64,000 nt of DNA from positions 3,315,501 through 3,379,500 of the forward strand of contig NZ_AP025343.1 of NCBI RefSeq assembly GCF_021654775.1. The letters run 5' to 3'. The stretch's first letter is position 1; every line of letters starts with the position of its first letter. A program made the translations under genes and the position numbers. Below are positions 24,687 to 33,701 of the stretch, piece after piece. This DNA is from Paenibacillus azoreducens (GTDB lineage: Bacteria > Bacillota > Bacilli > Paenibacillales > Paenibacillaceae). The notes under the pieces were generated by a model. That model was not told where the DNA came from, did no database searches, and was given only the letters and a program-made list of their open reading frames with translations.

Positions 24687-24798
24687 TAGTAGAATTGTAA
24701 GCAACTTTCGAAATTTCCGCAACCCTTACTATTTGATTTTTATCGTATATACGACAAAATTCATTATTTGTTTAAAAAATGATAGATTGGAGCCCATC

Positions 24799-25371
24799 AT
24801 GACCGAAAAGAAAATCGATCCACGGATTGTTCGTACACGTAAACTGATTATGGATGCATTCGTTTTGCTTTTGAAAAAACATGATTTTAAAGATATCACG
24901 ATCGGAGACATCACATCCGAGGCTACTGTAAACCGGGCTACTTTTTATTACCACTTTACGGATAAGCATGATTTGTTGGACAAGGTGCTGCGAGAAGATC
25001 TGATGACCAAAGTGATCGGTGAAATTACGGATTTGGATAAGCTGAATGAAGCGGCGGTAGTTCGAGTATTCATGATCTTGACTCGTTTTCAAACCACGCT
25101 GGGGGCTCAGTGTCCCAGAAGTTTTGAGGCTTTTGCAACAACGATCGAAGAGATTATCAAAAGCGAGCTGGAGCGGATTTTTTACCAGATGCTGCTGCAG
25201 TGGCATCATGTGGCCAGTGATGAATCCCTTCGGATTGCGGCGGTAATGTTAAGCTGGGGGATATACGGGGCTTCGATCGATTGGAGGCTGAACAGCCGTA
25301 TGCAGCCGGAAGAGTATATTCAATCCGCCTTGCCTTTCATTATGCATGGGATGAACGTTCCGAATGGATAA
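24799..25371 (+). CDS. TetR/AcrR family regulator
   Basis: A 190-residue repressor. The N-terminal HTH reads RTRKLIMDAFVLLLKKHDF, then ITIGDITSEATVNRATFYYHF, the classic TetR helix-turn-helix with the YYHF turn (each part seen at residues about 10-55). The rest is an all-helical ligand domain. The start ATG 24799 follows TTGGAG by 8 bases; the longer upstream frame to 24628 would cover the operator and promoter and is rejected. Probable target is azoR. Confidence 0.88.
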   Translation: MTEKKIDPRIVRTRKLIMDAFVLLLKKHDFKDITIGDITSEATVNRATFYYHFTDKHDLLDKVLREDLMTKVIGEITDLDKLNEAAVVRVFMILTRFQTTLGAQCPRSFEAFATTIEEIIKSELERIFYQMLLQWHHVASDESLRIAAVMLSWGIYGASIDWRLNSRMQPEEYIQSALPFIMHGMNVPNG

Positions 25372-25452
25372 GGTATCTTATTTTGGTTCTTGATTCGTAA
25401 GTGGTAGAGGTTAGGATACAGGCCCTGCGCTTAAATTCATGGACAAAATAAG

Positions 25453-25481
25453 TTGACATCACCTGACTACAACCGTAGTAT
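25453..25481 (+). promoter_or_regulatory. Promoter with overlapping BlaI-type operator
   Basis: TTGACA (25453-25458), a 17-base spacer and TAGTAT (25476-25481). ACTAC-AACC-GTAGT (25466-25479) is an inverted repeat over the -10 and resembles the TACA/TGTA dyads bound by BlaI/MecI proteins, so the gene is probably autoregulated. Confidence 0.7.
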
Positions 25482-25527
25482 TTAAATTGCAGCTGTATTT
25501 TTTAAAATGACTTTGGAGGTTTCATGC

Positions 25528-25929
25528 ATGAAACAAATACCTTCCATTACGGATGCGGAGTTGGAAGTTATGCGGGTGTTGTGGGCAAATCCGAATTGCC
25601 CATCCAGCGAGATCGTTAAGCAAATGGCAGAGCTAATGGAATGGAGCCCGAATACGACCCGGACGCTGCTGAATCGGCTGGTGCAGAAGGAAGCTGCGGG
25701 GGCGAAGCAGGAAGAGGGTTCGAAGCGCGCCTATCTGTTTTATCCTATCATCAGCGAGCAGGAATATCTGCGGTCCGAAACCAAATCGTTCATGAAAAAA
25801 TTGTACGGCGGAGCTTTAAAGCCGATGTTGGCCAACTTTTTGCAGGATAAAAAGCTGAACGCGCAGGAAATCGAGGATTTGAAGGCTATGTTTGACGAAA
25901 ACCAGGGCGATGGTGAACAAGAAAAGTAA
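25528..25929 (+). CDS. BlaI/MecI/CopY family transcriptional repressor
   Basis: A 133-residue winged-helix repressor: ITDAELEVMRVLWANP and WSPNTTRTLLNRLVQK are the family's HTH, and the C-terminal 50 residues form the dimerisation helices that are cleaved in BlaI by BlaR1. The ATG at 25528 follows GGAGG by about 8 bases. No blaR1-type sensor protease or beta-lactamase is adjacent, so it may be an orphan or work with a distant partner. Downstream is repeat DNA. Confidence 0.85.
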   Translation: MKQIPSITDAELEVMRVLWANPNCPSSEIVKQMAELMEWSPNTTRTLLNRLVQKEAAGAKQEEGSKRAYLFYPIISEQEYLRSETKSFMKKLYGGALKPMLANFLQDKKLNAQEIEDLKAMFDENQGDGEQEK

Positions 25930-26059
25930 GAAAAACAGTAAGATTTAATGCAACTTAAGATCGGATGGAAGACTAAACGATGAACGTGGCGATTCGTGTC
26001 AAACAGAAAAATTACAACAGTGCAGTTTTTTCCGGAGAAATCGTTCAGGTCATGGAAAA

Positions 26060-26205
26060 GTTTACGAAAGTGCAGGAATTTAGGGTGCTGAATTCGTTTT
26101 TTTGAGGAAAATAAGGTGAATAGATGCATTTTTGCAGGCGTTTTCCGTTTAAGCCGAAACATGAGAGAGAAAGGATGCACTCTTGCAACCTTTTTACAAA
26201 ACAAG
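26060..26205. repeat. Dispersed-type repeat block with internal direct repeats
   Basis: The gap 25930-26216 has no good gene. It contains related units, GATGCATTTTTGCAGGCGTT at about 26123 and GATGCACTCTTGCAACCTTT at about 26173, plus GTGCAGGAATTTAGGGTGCT at about 26070. All share a TTGCA or TGCAG core. Arrays like this are typical of non-coding dispersed elements in paenibacilli (recollection, not checked). Frames on either strand cross it without ribosome sites. Confidence 0.4.
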
Positions 26206-26216
26206 TACGAGACGTA

Positions 26217-26256
26217 TAAAAGCCCTTCCTGCTTTCTGTCAGAAAGCGGAAGGGCT
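26217..26256 (-). terminator. Terminator of fadR-etfB-etfA
   Basis: On the minus strand AGCCCTTCCGCTTTC pairs with GAAAGCAGGAAGGGCT and is followed by TTTTAT. Confidence 0.85.
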
Positions 26257-26341
26257 GAATTGTGTTATTTATGCGAAACCAAACATCTATAGACTAAGAA
26301 TGAGCAGGGCGCTAATGTTTTGCCTAATTGCCCTACACAGT

Positions 26342-27316
26342 CTATACAAGCACCTTGCGGAACTCCTGGGTCAGCAGAGGAACGACTTCGAACAAATCGC
26401 CGACGATGCCGTAATCGGCTACCTTGAAGATTGGAGCTTCAGGGTCTTTGTTGATCGCAATGATGACCCGGGATTGGCTCATGCCAGCCAAATGTTGGAT
26501 TGCACCGCTAATGCCGCAGGCGATATAGATTTCAGGCGTCACCACTTTGCCGGTCTGGCCGATTTGCATCGAATAATCGCAGTAGCCGGCATCGCAGGCC
26601 GCGCGGGATGCGCCGACAGCGCCATGCAGCACATCGGCCAGCTCTTCAAGCGGCTTGAAGCCTTCCGCGCTTTTGACGCCGCGCCCGCCGGAGACGACGA
26701 TTTTGGCTTCGGTTAAATCCACTTTGCCCGAAGTTTTGCGGACGATGTCCTTGACAATCGAGCGGAGGGAGCCGGAAGGCGCATAGTCCAGTTCGATGAT
26801 TTCAGCCGGAGATGATACGGCCGCCGCTGGTTCAACGTTATTCGGACGGATTGTTACAACCTGCGGACCGCCGTTAAACCGTTTTTGCTCAAAAGCTTTG
26901 CCGGCGTACAGCGGGCGGGTGAATAGAACGTCGCCGTCTTGTTTATCAATAGCGGTCACGTCCGAGATTTGGCCCGCTCCCAAATGAGCGGCAAGAGCCG
27001 GTGCCAAATCGCGACCCAGCGCGGTATGTCCAAGCACAACAACGTCCGGGGCGACATGTTCGAAGACTTGTTTCATGACATTCAAATAGGCTTCGGGATT
27101 ATATACTTCCAGTTCCGGATGATCGATGGAATAGACTTGACCATCCACGACATTAGCCAGCTCCGCTGCTAGCGGCGTAATTTGCGAGCCGATCAGGACT
27201 GCCGTCGTAACGTCTCCGTCCTCCTTGGCGATGGAAACAGCCTGAAGCGCTTCCAAAGTAACTTGGCGCAGGCTGCCTCCGCGAACCTCTGCAACCACCA
27301 CATACGTTTTACCCAT
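26342..27316 (-). CDS. etfA: Electron transfer flavoprotein, alpha subunit
   Basis: EtfA holds the FAD of the soluble ETF dimer that accepts electrons from acyl-CoA dehydrogenases. In 324 residues the N-terminal ETF fold is followed by the FAD-binding half with [10 protein letters not shown] and [16 protein letters not shown], and [19 protein letters not shown] closes it. AGGAGGAATC lies before the ATG. It is 48 bases after etfB in the fadR operon, and its likely electron outlet is FadF, encoded divergently. Confidence 0.95.
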   Translation of the reverse strand: MGKTYVVVAEVRGGSLRQVTLEALQAVSIAKEDGDVTTAVLIGSQITPLAAELANVVDGQVYSIDHPELEVYNPEAYLNVMKQVFEHVAPDVVVLGHTALGRDLAPALAAHLGAGQISDVTAIDKQDGDVLFTRPLYAGKAFEQKRFNGGPQVVTIRPNNVEPAAAVSSPAEIIELDYAPSGSLRSIVKDIVRKTSGKVDLTEAKIVVSGGRGVKSAEGFKPLEELADVLHGAVGASRAACDAGYCDYSMQIGQTGKVVTPEIYIACGISGAIQHLAGMSQSRVIIAINKDPEAPIFKVADYGIVGDLFEVVPLLTQEFRKVLV

Positions 27317-27364
27317 TACCAGATTCCTCCTTAAACATGGTCAGGATTTTCGTTTCCTCGATGA

Positions 27365-28132
27365 TTAGATGAGCTTTGCTTCCGTGCGCAGCAGGTGTAC
27401 CAATTCAACCGCCTGCTGGGCGTAATCGCCTTGAAGTATGCGTCCGGCCTGGCGCTGCGGCGGAAGGGAAAGGGAGACTCGGGTTGTTTTGGCTTCCGTG
27501 TCGCTGCCGTTGAGGCCAAGCTCGCTGCTGGCCAGCTGTTGGAAAGGTTTTTTCTTGGCTTTCATAATGCCGGGCAGGGAGGGATACCGTGGTTCGTTCA
27601 ACCCTTGCTGCGCCGTGAATACGGCCGGAAGGGCGACTTCAAGCGTTTCCGTGTCGCCTTCGGCATCACGCTGCACCATTGCCTGTTGTCCATTAATGGT
27701 CAGTTTAGTGATCGAGGAGGTATGCGGAATATCGAGCAGCCGCGCCACGCGTACAGCTACCTGCCCGCCGCCGCTGTCCACCGAGAAGTTGCCGCCAAGA
27801 ATGAGATCGTATGACTGTTGCCCCAGATAGGCGGCGAGAAGACGGGATATCGTATATTCATCCGCCTCGGCACCGTCATGATTGATCAGCACCGCTTCAT
27901 CCGCTCCCATGGCTAATGCGGTCCGAAGCGCCTCCGCCGTCCGGTCGGGACCCACGCCGACCACGGTAATTTTGCCTCCGTGCTGATCCCTCTGAAGCAG
28001 CGCTTCTTCTACTGCGTACTCATCGTAAGGATTCATCACGTATTTCACGCCGTCATCGGAGATTTTTCCGTTTTCAATCACGATTTTTTCTTCGGTATCG
28101 AAGGTTTGTTTCAGCAGTACAAAGATATTCAT
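27365..28132 (-). CDS. etfB: Electron transfer flavoprotein, beta subunit
   Basis: EtfB partners EtfA and carries the AMP site and the acyl-CoA dehydrogenase recognition loop. MNIFVLLKQTFDTEEKI opens the protein, MNPYDEYAVEEAL and LGGNFSVDSGGGQV are family motifs. The ATG at 28132 follows AGAGGAGC by 8 bases; the longer in-frame start at 28150 overlaps that ribosome site. Middle gene of fadR-etfB-etfA. Confidence 0.94.
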   Translation of the reverse strand: MNIFVLLKQTFDTEEKIVIENGKISDDGVKYVMNPYDEYAVEEALLQRDQHGGKITVVGVGPDRTAEALRTALAMGADEAVLINHDGAEADEYTISRLLAAYLGQQSYDLILGGNFSVDSGGGQVAVRVARLLDIPHTSSITKLTINGQQAMVQRDAEGDTETLEVALPAVFTAQQGLNEPRYPSLPGIMKAKKKPFQQLASSELGLNGSDTEAKTTRVSLSLPPQRQAGRILQGDYAQQAVELVHLLRTEAKLI

Positions 28133-28279
28133 CTGGCAAGCTCCTCTCATTTTAGGGGTTGTTTACAAAGACCGCTTTTGATATCGTTCAAAATCCGGTT
28201 CCAGGCGTCCCCGCTGCAATGTACAGACCCAAAAAGCAAACTGCAAATCACTATAAGGGGAGGTCATCATCAATAAGAA

Positions 28280-28861
28280 TTATTTCAGGCCTTTCAAAAA
28301 AAACTCAACGGTTTTATTAACCTGGGCGGAGAGGGAGTACTTCCGGTCCGAAATCAGCCAAGAGGTGACGACTTCATCCATGCCGCCAAAAATCAAATGC
28401 CGCGTCACTTTCGGATCCAGATCCTGCCGGAAGATCCCTTCCGACATGCCTCTTTCTACAATATGCTCGATAAGCTGAATATAGGGCTTCACGACAAGGC
28501 CGATGGCTTTGCGGAGCTCCAGCGAGCTTTGCCTCAATTCAATTTGCGTCACATAGGCGAGATTCACGTTATTTTCGAGTTCGGTAAAATGAATCTCGGA
28601 CACCTTGCGCAGCGCATCTTCCGCCGTGTTGCTTTCCTTGATGCTGCTGTGGAACATGGCGACCAAATTTCCGAGCCGTTCCTGAAACAGGGAAATAAGG
28701 ATATCTTCCTTGTTTTTAAAATATAGATATATCGTACCGTCTGCGACACCAGCCTCCTTTGCGATTTTGGAAATTTGGGAACCGTGAAAACCGTTCTCCG
28801 CAATGACTTTTAATGCTGCATCCAAAATTAGCTCATATTTTTCCAATTTTCTACTTGTCAT
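28280..28861 (-). CDS. fadR: TetR-type fatty acid degradation regulator
   Basis: The 193-residue protein matches Bacillus FadR (YsiA), which represses beta-oxidation genes and is released by long-chain acyl-CoA. The HTH is LDAALKVIAENGFHGSQIS with AGVADGTIYLYFKNKEDIL (residues about 12-55). A perfect Bacillus FadR box lies 32 bases upstream of its start. It is first in an operon with etfB and etfA, close to the lcfA-fadR-fadB-etfB-etfA order of B. subtilis. Confidence 0.93.
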   Translation of the reverse strand: MTSRKLEKYELILDAALKVIAENGFHGSQISKIAKEAGVADGTIYLYFKNKEDILISLFQERLGNLVAMFHSSIKESNTAEDALRKVSEIHFTELENNVNLAYVTQIELRQSSLELRKAIGLVVKPYIQLIEHIVERGMSEGIFRQDLDPKVTRHLIFGGMDEVVTSWLISDRKYSLSAQVNKTVEFFLKGLK

Positions 28862-28892
28862 CAGGCCACCCCAGTGTTAGAATTCAGATAAC

Positions 28893-28910
28893 TGAATGAA
28901 TACTCATTCA
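28893..28910. promoter_or_regulatory. FadR operator
   Basis: TGAATGAATACTCATTCA fits the Bacillus FadR consensus TGAATGAnTAnTCATTCA exactly. It lies between divergent fadR and fadF, nearer to fadR. Confidence 0.92.
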
Positions 28911-28999
28911 TTTTTTTCTTAATCTTATGGTAAACGATGACAGTTGTCAATGATTCAGACAAGATTTATTGCGATGATTTTGTAAACGTCTTGAGCAGG

Positions 29000-29028
29000 T
29001 TGATATTGATCGCGTTTATCTTTATAAG
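29000..29028 (+). promoter_or_regulatory. Candidate promoter of the fadF operon
   Basis: TTGATA (29000-29005), a 17-base spacer and TATAAG (29023-29028). It is about 90 bases from the FadR box, so repression by that box would need distance effects or another promoter. Confidence 0.5.
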
Positions 29029-29035
29029 CAATACT

Positions 29036-29049
29036 TGTAATCGCTTACT
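29036..29049. promoter_or_regulatory. Candidate catabolite-response (cre) site at fadF
   Basis: TGTAATCGCTTACT matches the cre consensus TGWAAnCGnTnWCA at all defined positions but the last. It lies just downstream of the candidate -10, a typical place for CcpA roadblock repression. Confidence 0.5.
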
Positions 29050-29101
29050 ATTCTAATAGAGGGATTAATTTACTTTTATATTAAGAAAGGATGGATCGAG
29101 G

Positions 29102-31279
29102 ATGGTGTGGCAGATCATCAACTTACTTTTATTTTTAGCTGCGGCAGGTTACGGCATCTATCTCTTTTACAAGGCCGTATACCACCGGATCCTGTATGTC
29201 AGGCTCGGAAAGCCGGCCGACTTCCGCAAGCAGCGCGAGGGAAGATGGGCTGAATTTCTTTCGCAAGTCTTCGGGCAGAAGAAACTCTTTAAGGATATGA
29301 AAAGCGGCATCATGCACTTTGCGATTTTTTACGGTTTTATTATTTTGCAATTCGGGGCGCTGGATTTAATCGTTAAAGGGCTGACAAACGGCGGCCATCT
29401 TCCGCTCCCGGCATATGATGTATTCGGCTTTTTGCAGGAGCTGACCGTCCTCCTTATCTTGGTTGCCATCGGTTATGCGGCATACCGCCGGTACGGCGAG
29501 AAGCTCGCAAGACTGAAAAGAGGCTGGAAGCCAAGCATGGTACTTTTCCTTATTTTCTTCATCATGCTATCGGTTGTGCTGTCGCTCGGCTTCGAAAGAG
29601 TTTGGCTGGGACAAGAGGCCTCGGGCCTGGCACCGATTTCTTCGCTGATTGCGGCCATATTCGGCGGTATATCCGCCACAGCGGCCCAAGTTTTATTCTA
29701 CGTGGTCTGGTGGGCGCATTTGCTCATCTTACTCGCCTTTCTTGTATATATACCACAGTCCAAACATTTTCATTTAATTACGGCTCCGGTCAATATCTAC
29801 CTGGGGCGCTCCGAACCGGTCGGCAAGCTTAGCAAACTGGATTTGGAGGATGAAGAAGCGGAGTCCTTCGGCGTCGGTCGAATTGAGGACTTTACCCAAA
29901 AGCAAATGATAGATTTTTACGCCTGCGTTGAATGCGGGCGCTGCACCAACGTATGTCCGGCTTCGAATACCGGTAAAGTGCTTTCCCCAATGCATTTGAT
30001 CGTCAAGCTGCGGGATCATTTAACGGAAAAAGGTACCGCCGTTACCGGCAAATCGCCTTTTGTGCCCGAATTTGCTTTTGAATCAGGGGGCGCCCATTCG
30101 TTAACCCCATCCGGCTGCGAACTGAACTGGAACAGCGGTGAAATAACGGATATCCGCCCGACGCTCTCCTGGCAAAAATCCACCTGGTCCCAACAGGCGA
30201 AAAATCCGCTGGAACTGAATCTAATCGGCGATGTTATGACCGAAGAAGAAATTTGGTCTTGTACGACATGCCGCAATTGCGAAGACCAATGCCCGGTTGG
30301 CAATGAGCATGTGGATAAAATCATTGATTTGCGCAGACATCTGGTGCTGATGGAGGGCAGCGTTCCGGTCGAAGGCCAGCGCGCCCTGCAAAATATCGAA
30401 AGACAAAGTAATCCATGGGGCATAAGCCGGGGAGACCGCGCCAATTGGAGCGGGGAAGTGGAAGGGATCAAGGTGCCGACCGTCAAGGATAATCCCGGTT
30501 TTGAATATTTGTTTTTTGTCGGTTCTATGGGCTCTTACGATCTCCGCAGCCGTAAAATCTCCCGTGCTTTTGCCAGATTACTGAATGAAGCGGGGATCAA
30601 TTACGCCATTCTGGGCAACGAGGAGAAAAATTCAGGCGATACGCCGCGCCGGATGGGCAATGAAATGCTGTTTCAGCAGCTTTGCATGGAGAACATCGAG
30701 ATTTTCGAGAAATACGGCGTACAAAAAATCGTAACCGCGTGTCCTCACACTTTTAATACATTCAAAAACGAATATCCGGAGTTTGGCCTCGAAGGAGTGG
30801 AAGTCATTCACCATTCGCAGCTTCTGGACCAATTGATCCGCGAGGGCAAGCTAATGCCCAAACATGAAGTCAAGGAACGCGTCACCTATCATGACTCCTG
30901 TTATCTCGGCCGCTACAACAACGTTTATGATCAGCCGCGCAATGTGCTTAGAGCCATCCCTGGGGTGGAGCTGGTCGAAATGAAACGCACCCGGGAAAAC
31001 GCCATGTGCTGCGGCGCCGGCGGCGGCATGATGTGGATGGAGGAGACCTCCGGCAAACGCGTCAATCTGGCGCGCACGGAGCAGGCTCTTGAAGTGAATC
31101 CAAGCATGATCAGCAGCGCCTGTCCTTACTGCCTGACGATGATGGAGGACGGAACGAAAATGAAGGAAGTCGAAGACCGTGTGAAAGCGAAGGATATCGC
31201 GGAAATATTGGAGTTTTCCGTATTCGGCGATCAACCCGCTCACAATAAAGGATTAGAAATGGAGGCAAGCGCAAAATGA
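29102..31279 (+). CDS. fadF: FadF-like membrane iron-sulfur ETF:quinone oxidoreductase
   Basis: A 725-residue protein like B. subtilis FadF (YwjF). The first 230 residues carry about six membrane helices resembling a NarI-type cytochrome b domain. Then come two 4Fe-4S motifs, CVECGRCTNVCP (about 276) and CTTCRNCEDQCP (about 385), and two CCG heterodisulfide-reductase-type domains with CPHTFNTFKNEYPE, HDSCYLGRYN and CCGAGGG. It probably takes electrons from ETF and passes them to menaquinone. First gene of the plus-strand fad operon; its stop overlaps fadN as ATGA. Confidence 0.9.
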   Translation: MVWQIINLLLFLAAAGYGIYLFYKAVYHRILYVRLGKPADFRKQREGRWAEFLSQVFGQKKLFKDMKSGIMHFAIFYGFIILQFGALDLIVKGLTNGGHLPLPAYDVFGFLQELTVLLILVAIGYAAYRRYGEKLARLKRGWKPSMVLFLIFFIMLSVVLSLGFERVWLGQEASGLAPISSLIAAIFGGISATAAQVLFYVVWWAHLLILLAFLVYIPQSKHFHLITAPVNIYLGRSEPVGKLSKLDLEDEEAESFGVGRIEDFTQKQMIDFYACVECGRCTNVCPASNTGKVLSPMHLIVKLRDHLTEKGTAVTGKSPFVPEFAFESGGAHSLTPSGCELNWNSGEITDIRPTLSWQKSTWSQQAKNPLELNLIGDVMTEEEIWSCTTCRNCEDQCPVGNEHVDKIIDLRRHLVLMEGSVPVEGQRALQNIERQSNPWGISRGDRANWSGEVEGIKVPTVKDNPGFEYLFFVGSMGSYDLRSRKISRAFARLLNEAGINYAILGNEEKNSGDTPRRMGNEMLFQQLCMENIEIFEKYGVQKIVTACPHTFNTFKNEYPEFGLEGVEVIHHSQLLDQLIREGKLMPKHEVKERVTYHDSCYLGRYNNVYDQPRNVLRAIPGVELVEMKRTRENAMCCGAGGGMMWMEETSGKRVNLARTEQALEVNPSMISSACPYCLTMMEDGTKMKEVEDRVKAKDIAEILEFSVFGDQPAHNKGLEMEASAK

Positions 31280-33678
31280 ACAAAACCATTCGCAAAGCGG
31301 CCGTGATCGGCTCCGGAATTATGGGTTCCGGTATCGCGGCACATCTGGCCAACGTCGGAATTTCATGCTTACTGCTGGATGTGGTGCCTAAGCAGCTGAC
31401 GGAAGAAGAAGCGGTAAAAGGCTTGACTCTTGAAAACCCGGCCGTAAGAAACAGACTGGCGCTATCTGCGATTGCGAAGCTGGCCAAAACGAAACCGGCC
31501 CCCCTTTATGACAACTCGTTTGCAAGCCGCATCACGGCAGGGAATCTGGAAGACGATCTGTCTAAGTTGGCCCAAGTGGACTGGATCATTGAAGTCGTCG
31601 TCGAAAATCTGGAAGTCAAGAAAGGACTGTTGCAAAAAATCGAAAGCGTCTGGACGCCGGGAACGATCGTCAGCTCCAATACATCCGGGATTTCGATCAA
31701 CGACATGGCAGCTTCATGCGGCGACGAGTTCAAAGAGCATTTTATGGGCACGCACTTCTTTAACCCGCCGCGATATATGAAGTTGCTTGAAATCATCCCT
31801 GGTGAGCATACCCGGCCGGAGCTTGTATCCTTTATGAAAGGCTTCTGCGAAAAGGTGCTTGGTAAAGGCGTTGTACTGGCCAAGGACACGCCAAACTTTA
31901 TCGGCAACCGAATCGGAACCTATGGATTGTTGGTCACGCTCAAGGAAATGACGGAAAACGGATTTACCGTCGAGGAAGTCGATGCGGTTACCGGCCCTGC
32001 CATGGGGCGCCCGAAGAGCGCAACCTTCCGCACGTTGGATCTGGTGGGGCTGGATACATTCGTGCATGTGGCGGATAACGTCTACAATCACGTGTTGAGC
32101 GAATCCGAAAGGTCGATATTTGCGGTTCCCCCTATGCTCCAAACCATGGTTGAGAAAGGTTGGCTTGGCGAGAAGTCCGGTCAAGGATTTTATGTCAAGA
32201 AAAAAGTTTCGGGCGGCAGCGAAATACTCTCGCTTGATCTGACATCAATGGAATATGTACCGCAGAAGAAACCGAAGTCGGCTTCACTGGAAGCTGCCAA
32301 GCTGGCCAAAGGGGCGAAGGAAAAAACCAAGGCATTGCTTGCAGCCAATGACCGTTATTCCAAATTGGCGTGGGACATTCTAAAGCAGGTGCTCGTTTAT
32401 TCGGCGGAAAAGGTCGGCGAAATTGCGGATTCAATTCAAGAAATCGATGATGCCATGAAGTGGGGCTTTTCTTGGGAGCTCGGGCCGTTTGAGGCTTGGG
32501 ATGCGATCGGGCTTCAGCGTTCAGTCGAACGGATGGAGGCGGAAGGTTTGTCCGTGCCGGCATGGGTCAAGGAATGGATCGCGGCCGGAAACAGCTCTTT
32601 CTATAAGAAAGAAGAAGGAAAGCTGTATTCCATTCAGATCGGCACATCGCAGTATAAAGAAGTGGAATTTGCGCCCGAAGTCATCAATCTGCGCAGCCTG
32701 AAAGAAAGAAATAAAGTCATCAAGGGCAATAGCGGTGCAAGCCTGATCGATCTGGGCGATGATGTAGCATGCCTGGAATTCCATTCGCCAAACAATGCGA
32801 TCGGCGAAGACATCCTGAGCATGATTACTCAGAGTTTGGATGAAGTCAGAAAAAATTATAAGGGTATGGTTATTGCCAACCAGGGACGTAATTTTTGCGT
32901 CGGAGCCAATATCATGCTCCTGCTTATGGAAGCCCAGGATGAAGAGTGGGATGAAATCAACGGCATCATTCATCAATTCCAAAACACGATGTATAAGGTG
33001 AAACGCTTTGAAAAACCGGTCGTAGCCGCTCCTCACCGGATGTGCCTCGGCGGCGGGGTGGAAGCCTGCATGCCTGCCGATCAGGTAGTGGCTTCCGCGG
33101 AAACCTATTACGGCTTGGTCGAAGTCGGGGTAGGGTTGATTCCTGCGGGCGGTGGCTGCAAAGAGCTGGCGCTTCGCGCAAGTCAGCAGGCGATCGTGGA
33201 CGGCGTTGAACTGCAGCCGTTCATCAATCACGCATTCCAAACGGTTGGTACGGCTACCGTATCCAGCAGCGGTTATGACGCGAAAAGACTTGGATATCTT
33301 CGGCCTACCGACCGGGTGGTGGCTAATCAGGACTTTTCCATCCATGAAGCCAAACAGACGGTGCTGGGGTTTGCAAATACGGACTACAAGCCGATTCCAG
33401 AAGAAAAAATCCGCGTCGCCGGTTCCGAAGGCAAAGCGGTGCTGCAGCTTGGAGCCATTGAAATGAAGCGCGGCGGATATATCACTGATCATGACCTGCT
33501 CATAGCCAAAAAATTGGCGCATGTGCTCGCCGGCGGCGATGTCCCTGCCGGATCGCTTGTGACCGAGCAGTATATGCTCGATCTGGAACGCGAGGCATTC
33601 CTCAGTCTTTGCGGCGAACCGAAAACGCAGCAGCGGATGCACTATATGCTAACTAAAGGCAAGGCACTCCGAAACTAA
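31276..33678 (+). CDS. fadN: 3-hydroxyacyl-CoA dehydrogenase/enoyl-CoA hydratase
   Basis: FadN performs hydration of enoyl-CoA and NAD-dependent oxidation of 3-hydroxyacyl-CoA. Of 800 residues, the N-terminal part has the NAD loop VIGSGIMGSGIAAHLANVG and dehydrogenase motifs GTHFFNPPRYMKLLEI and DTPNFIGNRIG; from about 490 the crotonase domain shows NFCVGANI and LGGGVEACMPADQV with GLIPAGGG. The domain order is reversed relative to E. coli FadB, as in Bacillus. It overlaps fadF by 4 bases and precedes fadA by 23. Confidence 0.95.
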   Translation: MNKTIRKAAVIGSGIMGSGIAAHLANVGISCLLLDVVPKQLTEEEAVKGLTLENPAVRNRLALSAIAKLAKTKPAPLYDNSFASRITAGNLEDDLSKLAQVDWIIEVVVENLEVKKGLLQKIESVWTPGTIVSSNTSGISINDMAASCGDEFKEHFMGTHFFNPPRYMKLLEIIPGEHTRPELVSFMKGFCEKVLGKGVVLAKDTPNFIGNRIGTYGLLVTLKEMTENGFTVEEVDAVTGPAMGRPKSATFRTLDLVGLDTFVHVADNVYNHVLSESERSIFAVPPMLQTMVEKGWLGEKSGQGFYVKKKVSGGSEILSLDLTSMEYVPQKKPKSASLEAAKLAKGAKEKTKALLAANDRYSKLAWDILKQVLVYSAEKVGEIADSIQEIDDAMKWGFSWELGPFEAWDAIGLQRSVERMEAEGLSVPAWVKEWIAAGNSSFYKKEEGKLYSIQIGTSQYKEVEFAPEVINLRSLKERNKVIKGNSGASLIDLGDDVACLEFHSPNNAIGEDILSMITQSLDEVRKNYKGMVIANQGRNFCVGANIMLLLMEAQDEEWDEINGIIHQFQNTMYKVKRFEKPVVAAPHRMCLGGGVEACMPADQVVASAETYYGLVEVGVGLIPAGGGCKELALRASQQAIVDGVELQPFINHAFQTVGTATVSSSGYDAKRLGYLRPTDRVVANQDFSIHEAKQTVLGFANTDYKPIPEEKIRVAGSEGKAVLQLGAIEMKRGGYITDHDLLIAKKLAHVLAGGDVPAGSLVTEQYMLDLEREAFLSLCGEPKTQQRMHYMLTKGKALRN

Positions 33679-33701
33679 CATCCCAGGGAGGGTGAAATCG
33701 A

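Noticed and set aside
25980..26105. 41-codon plus-strand frame after the BlaI-like gene
   Set aside because: Weak ribosome site and its second half lies in repeat-like DNA.
26102..26205. Possible CRISPR-like array
   Set aside because: Units are few, imperfect and unevenly spaced, with no spacer structure or cas genes.
32521..33642. Long minus-strand frame (373 codons) opposite fadN
   Set aside because: Antisense shadow of a strongly conserved gene; rich in His/Phe/Arg as expected from reversed codons, with no ribosome site.
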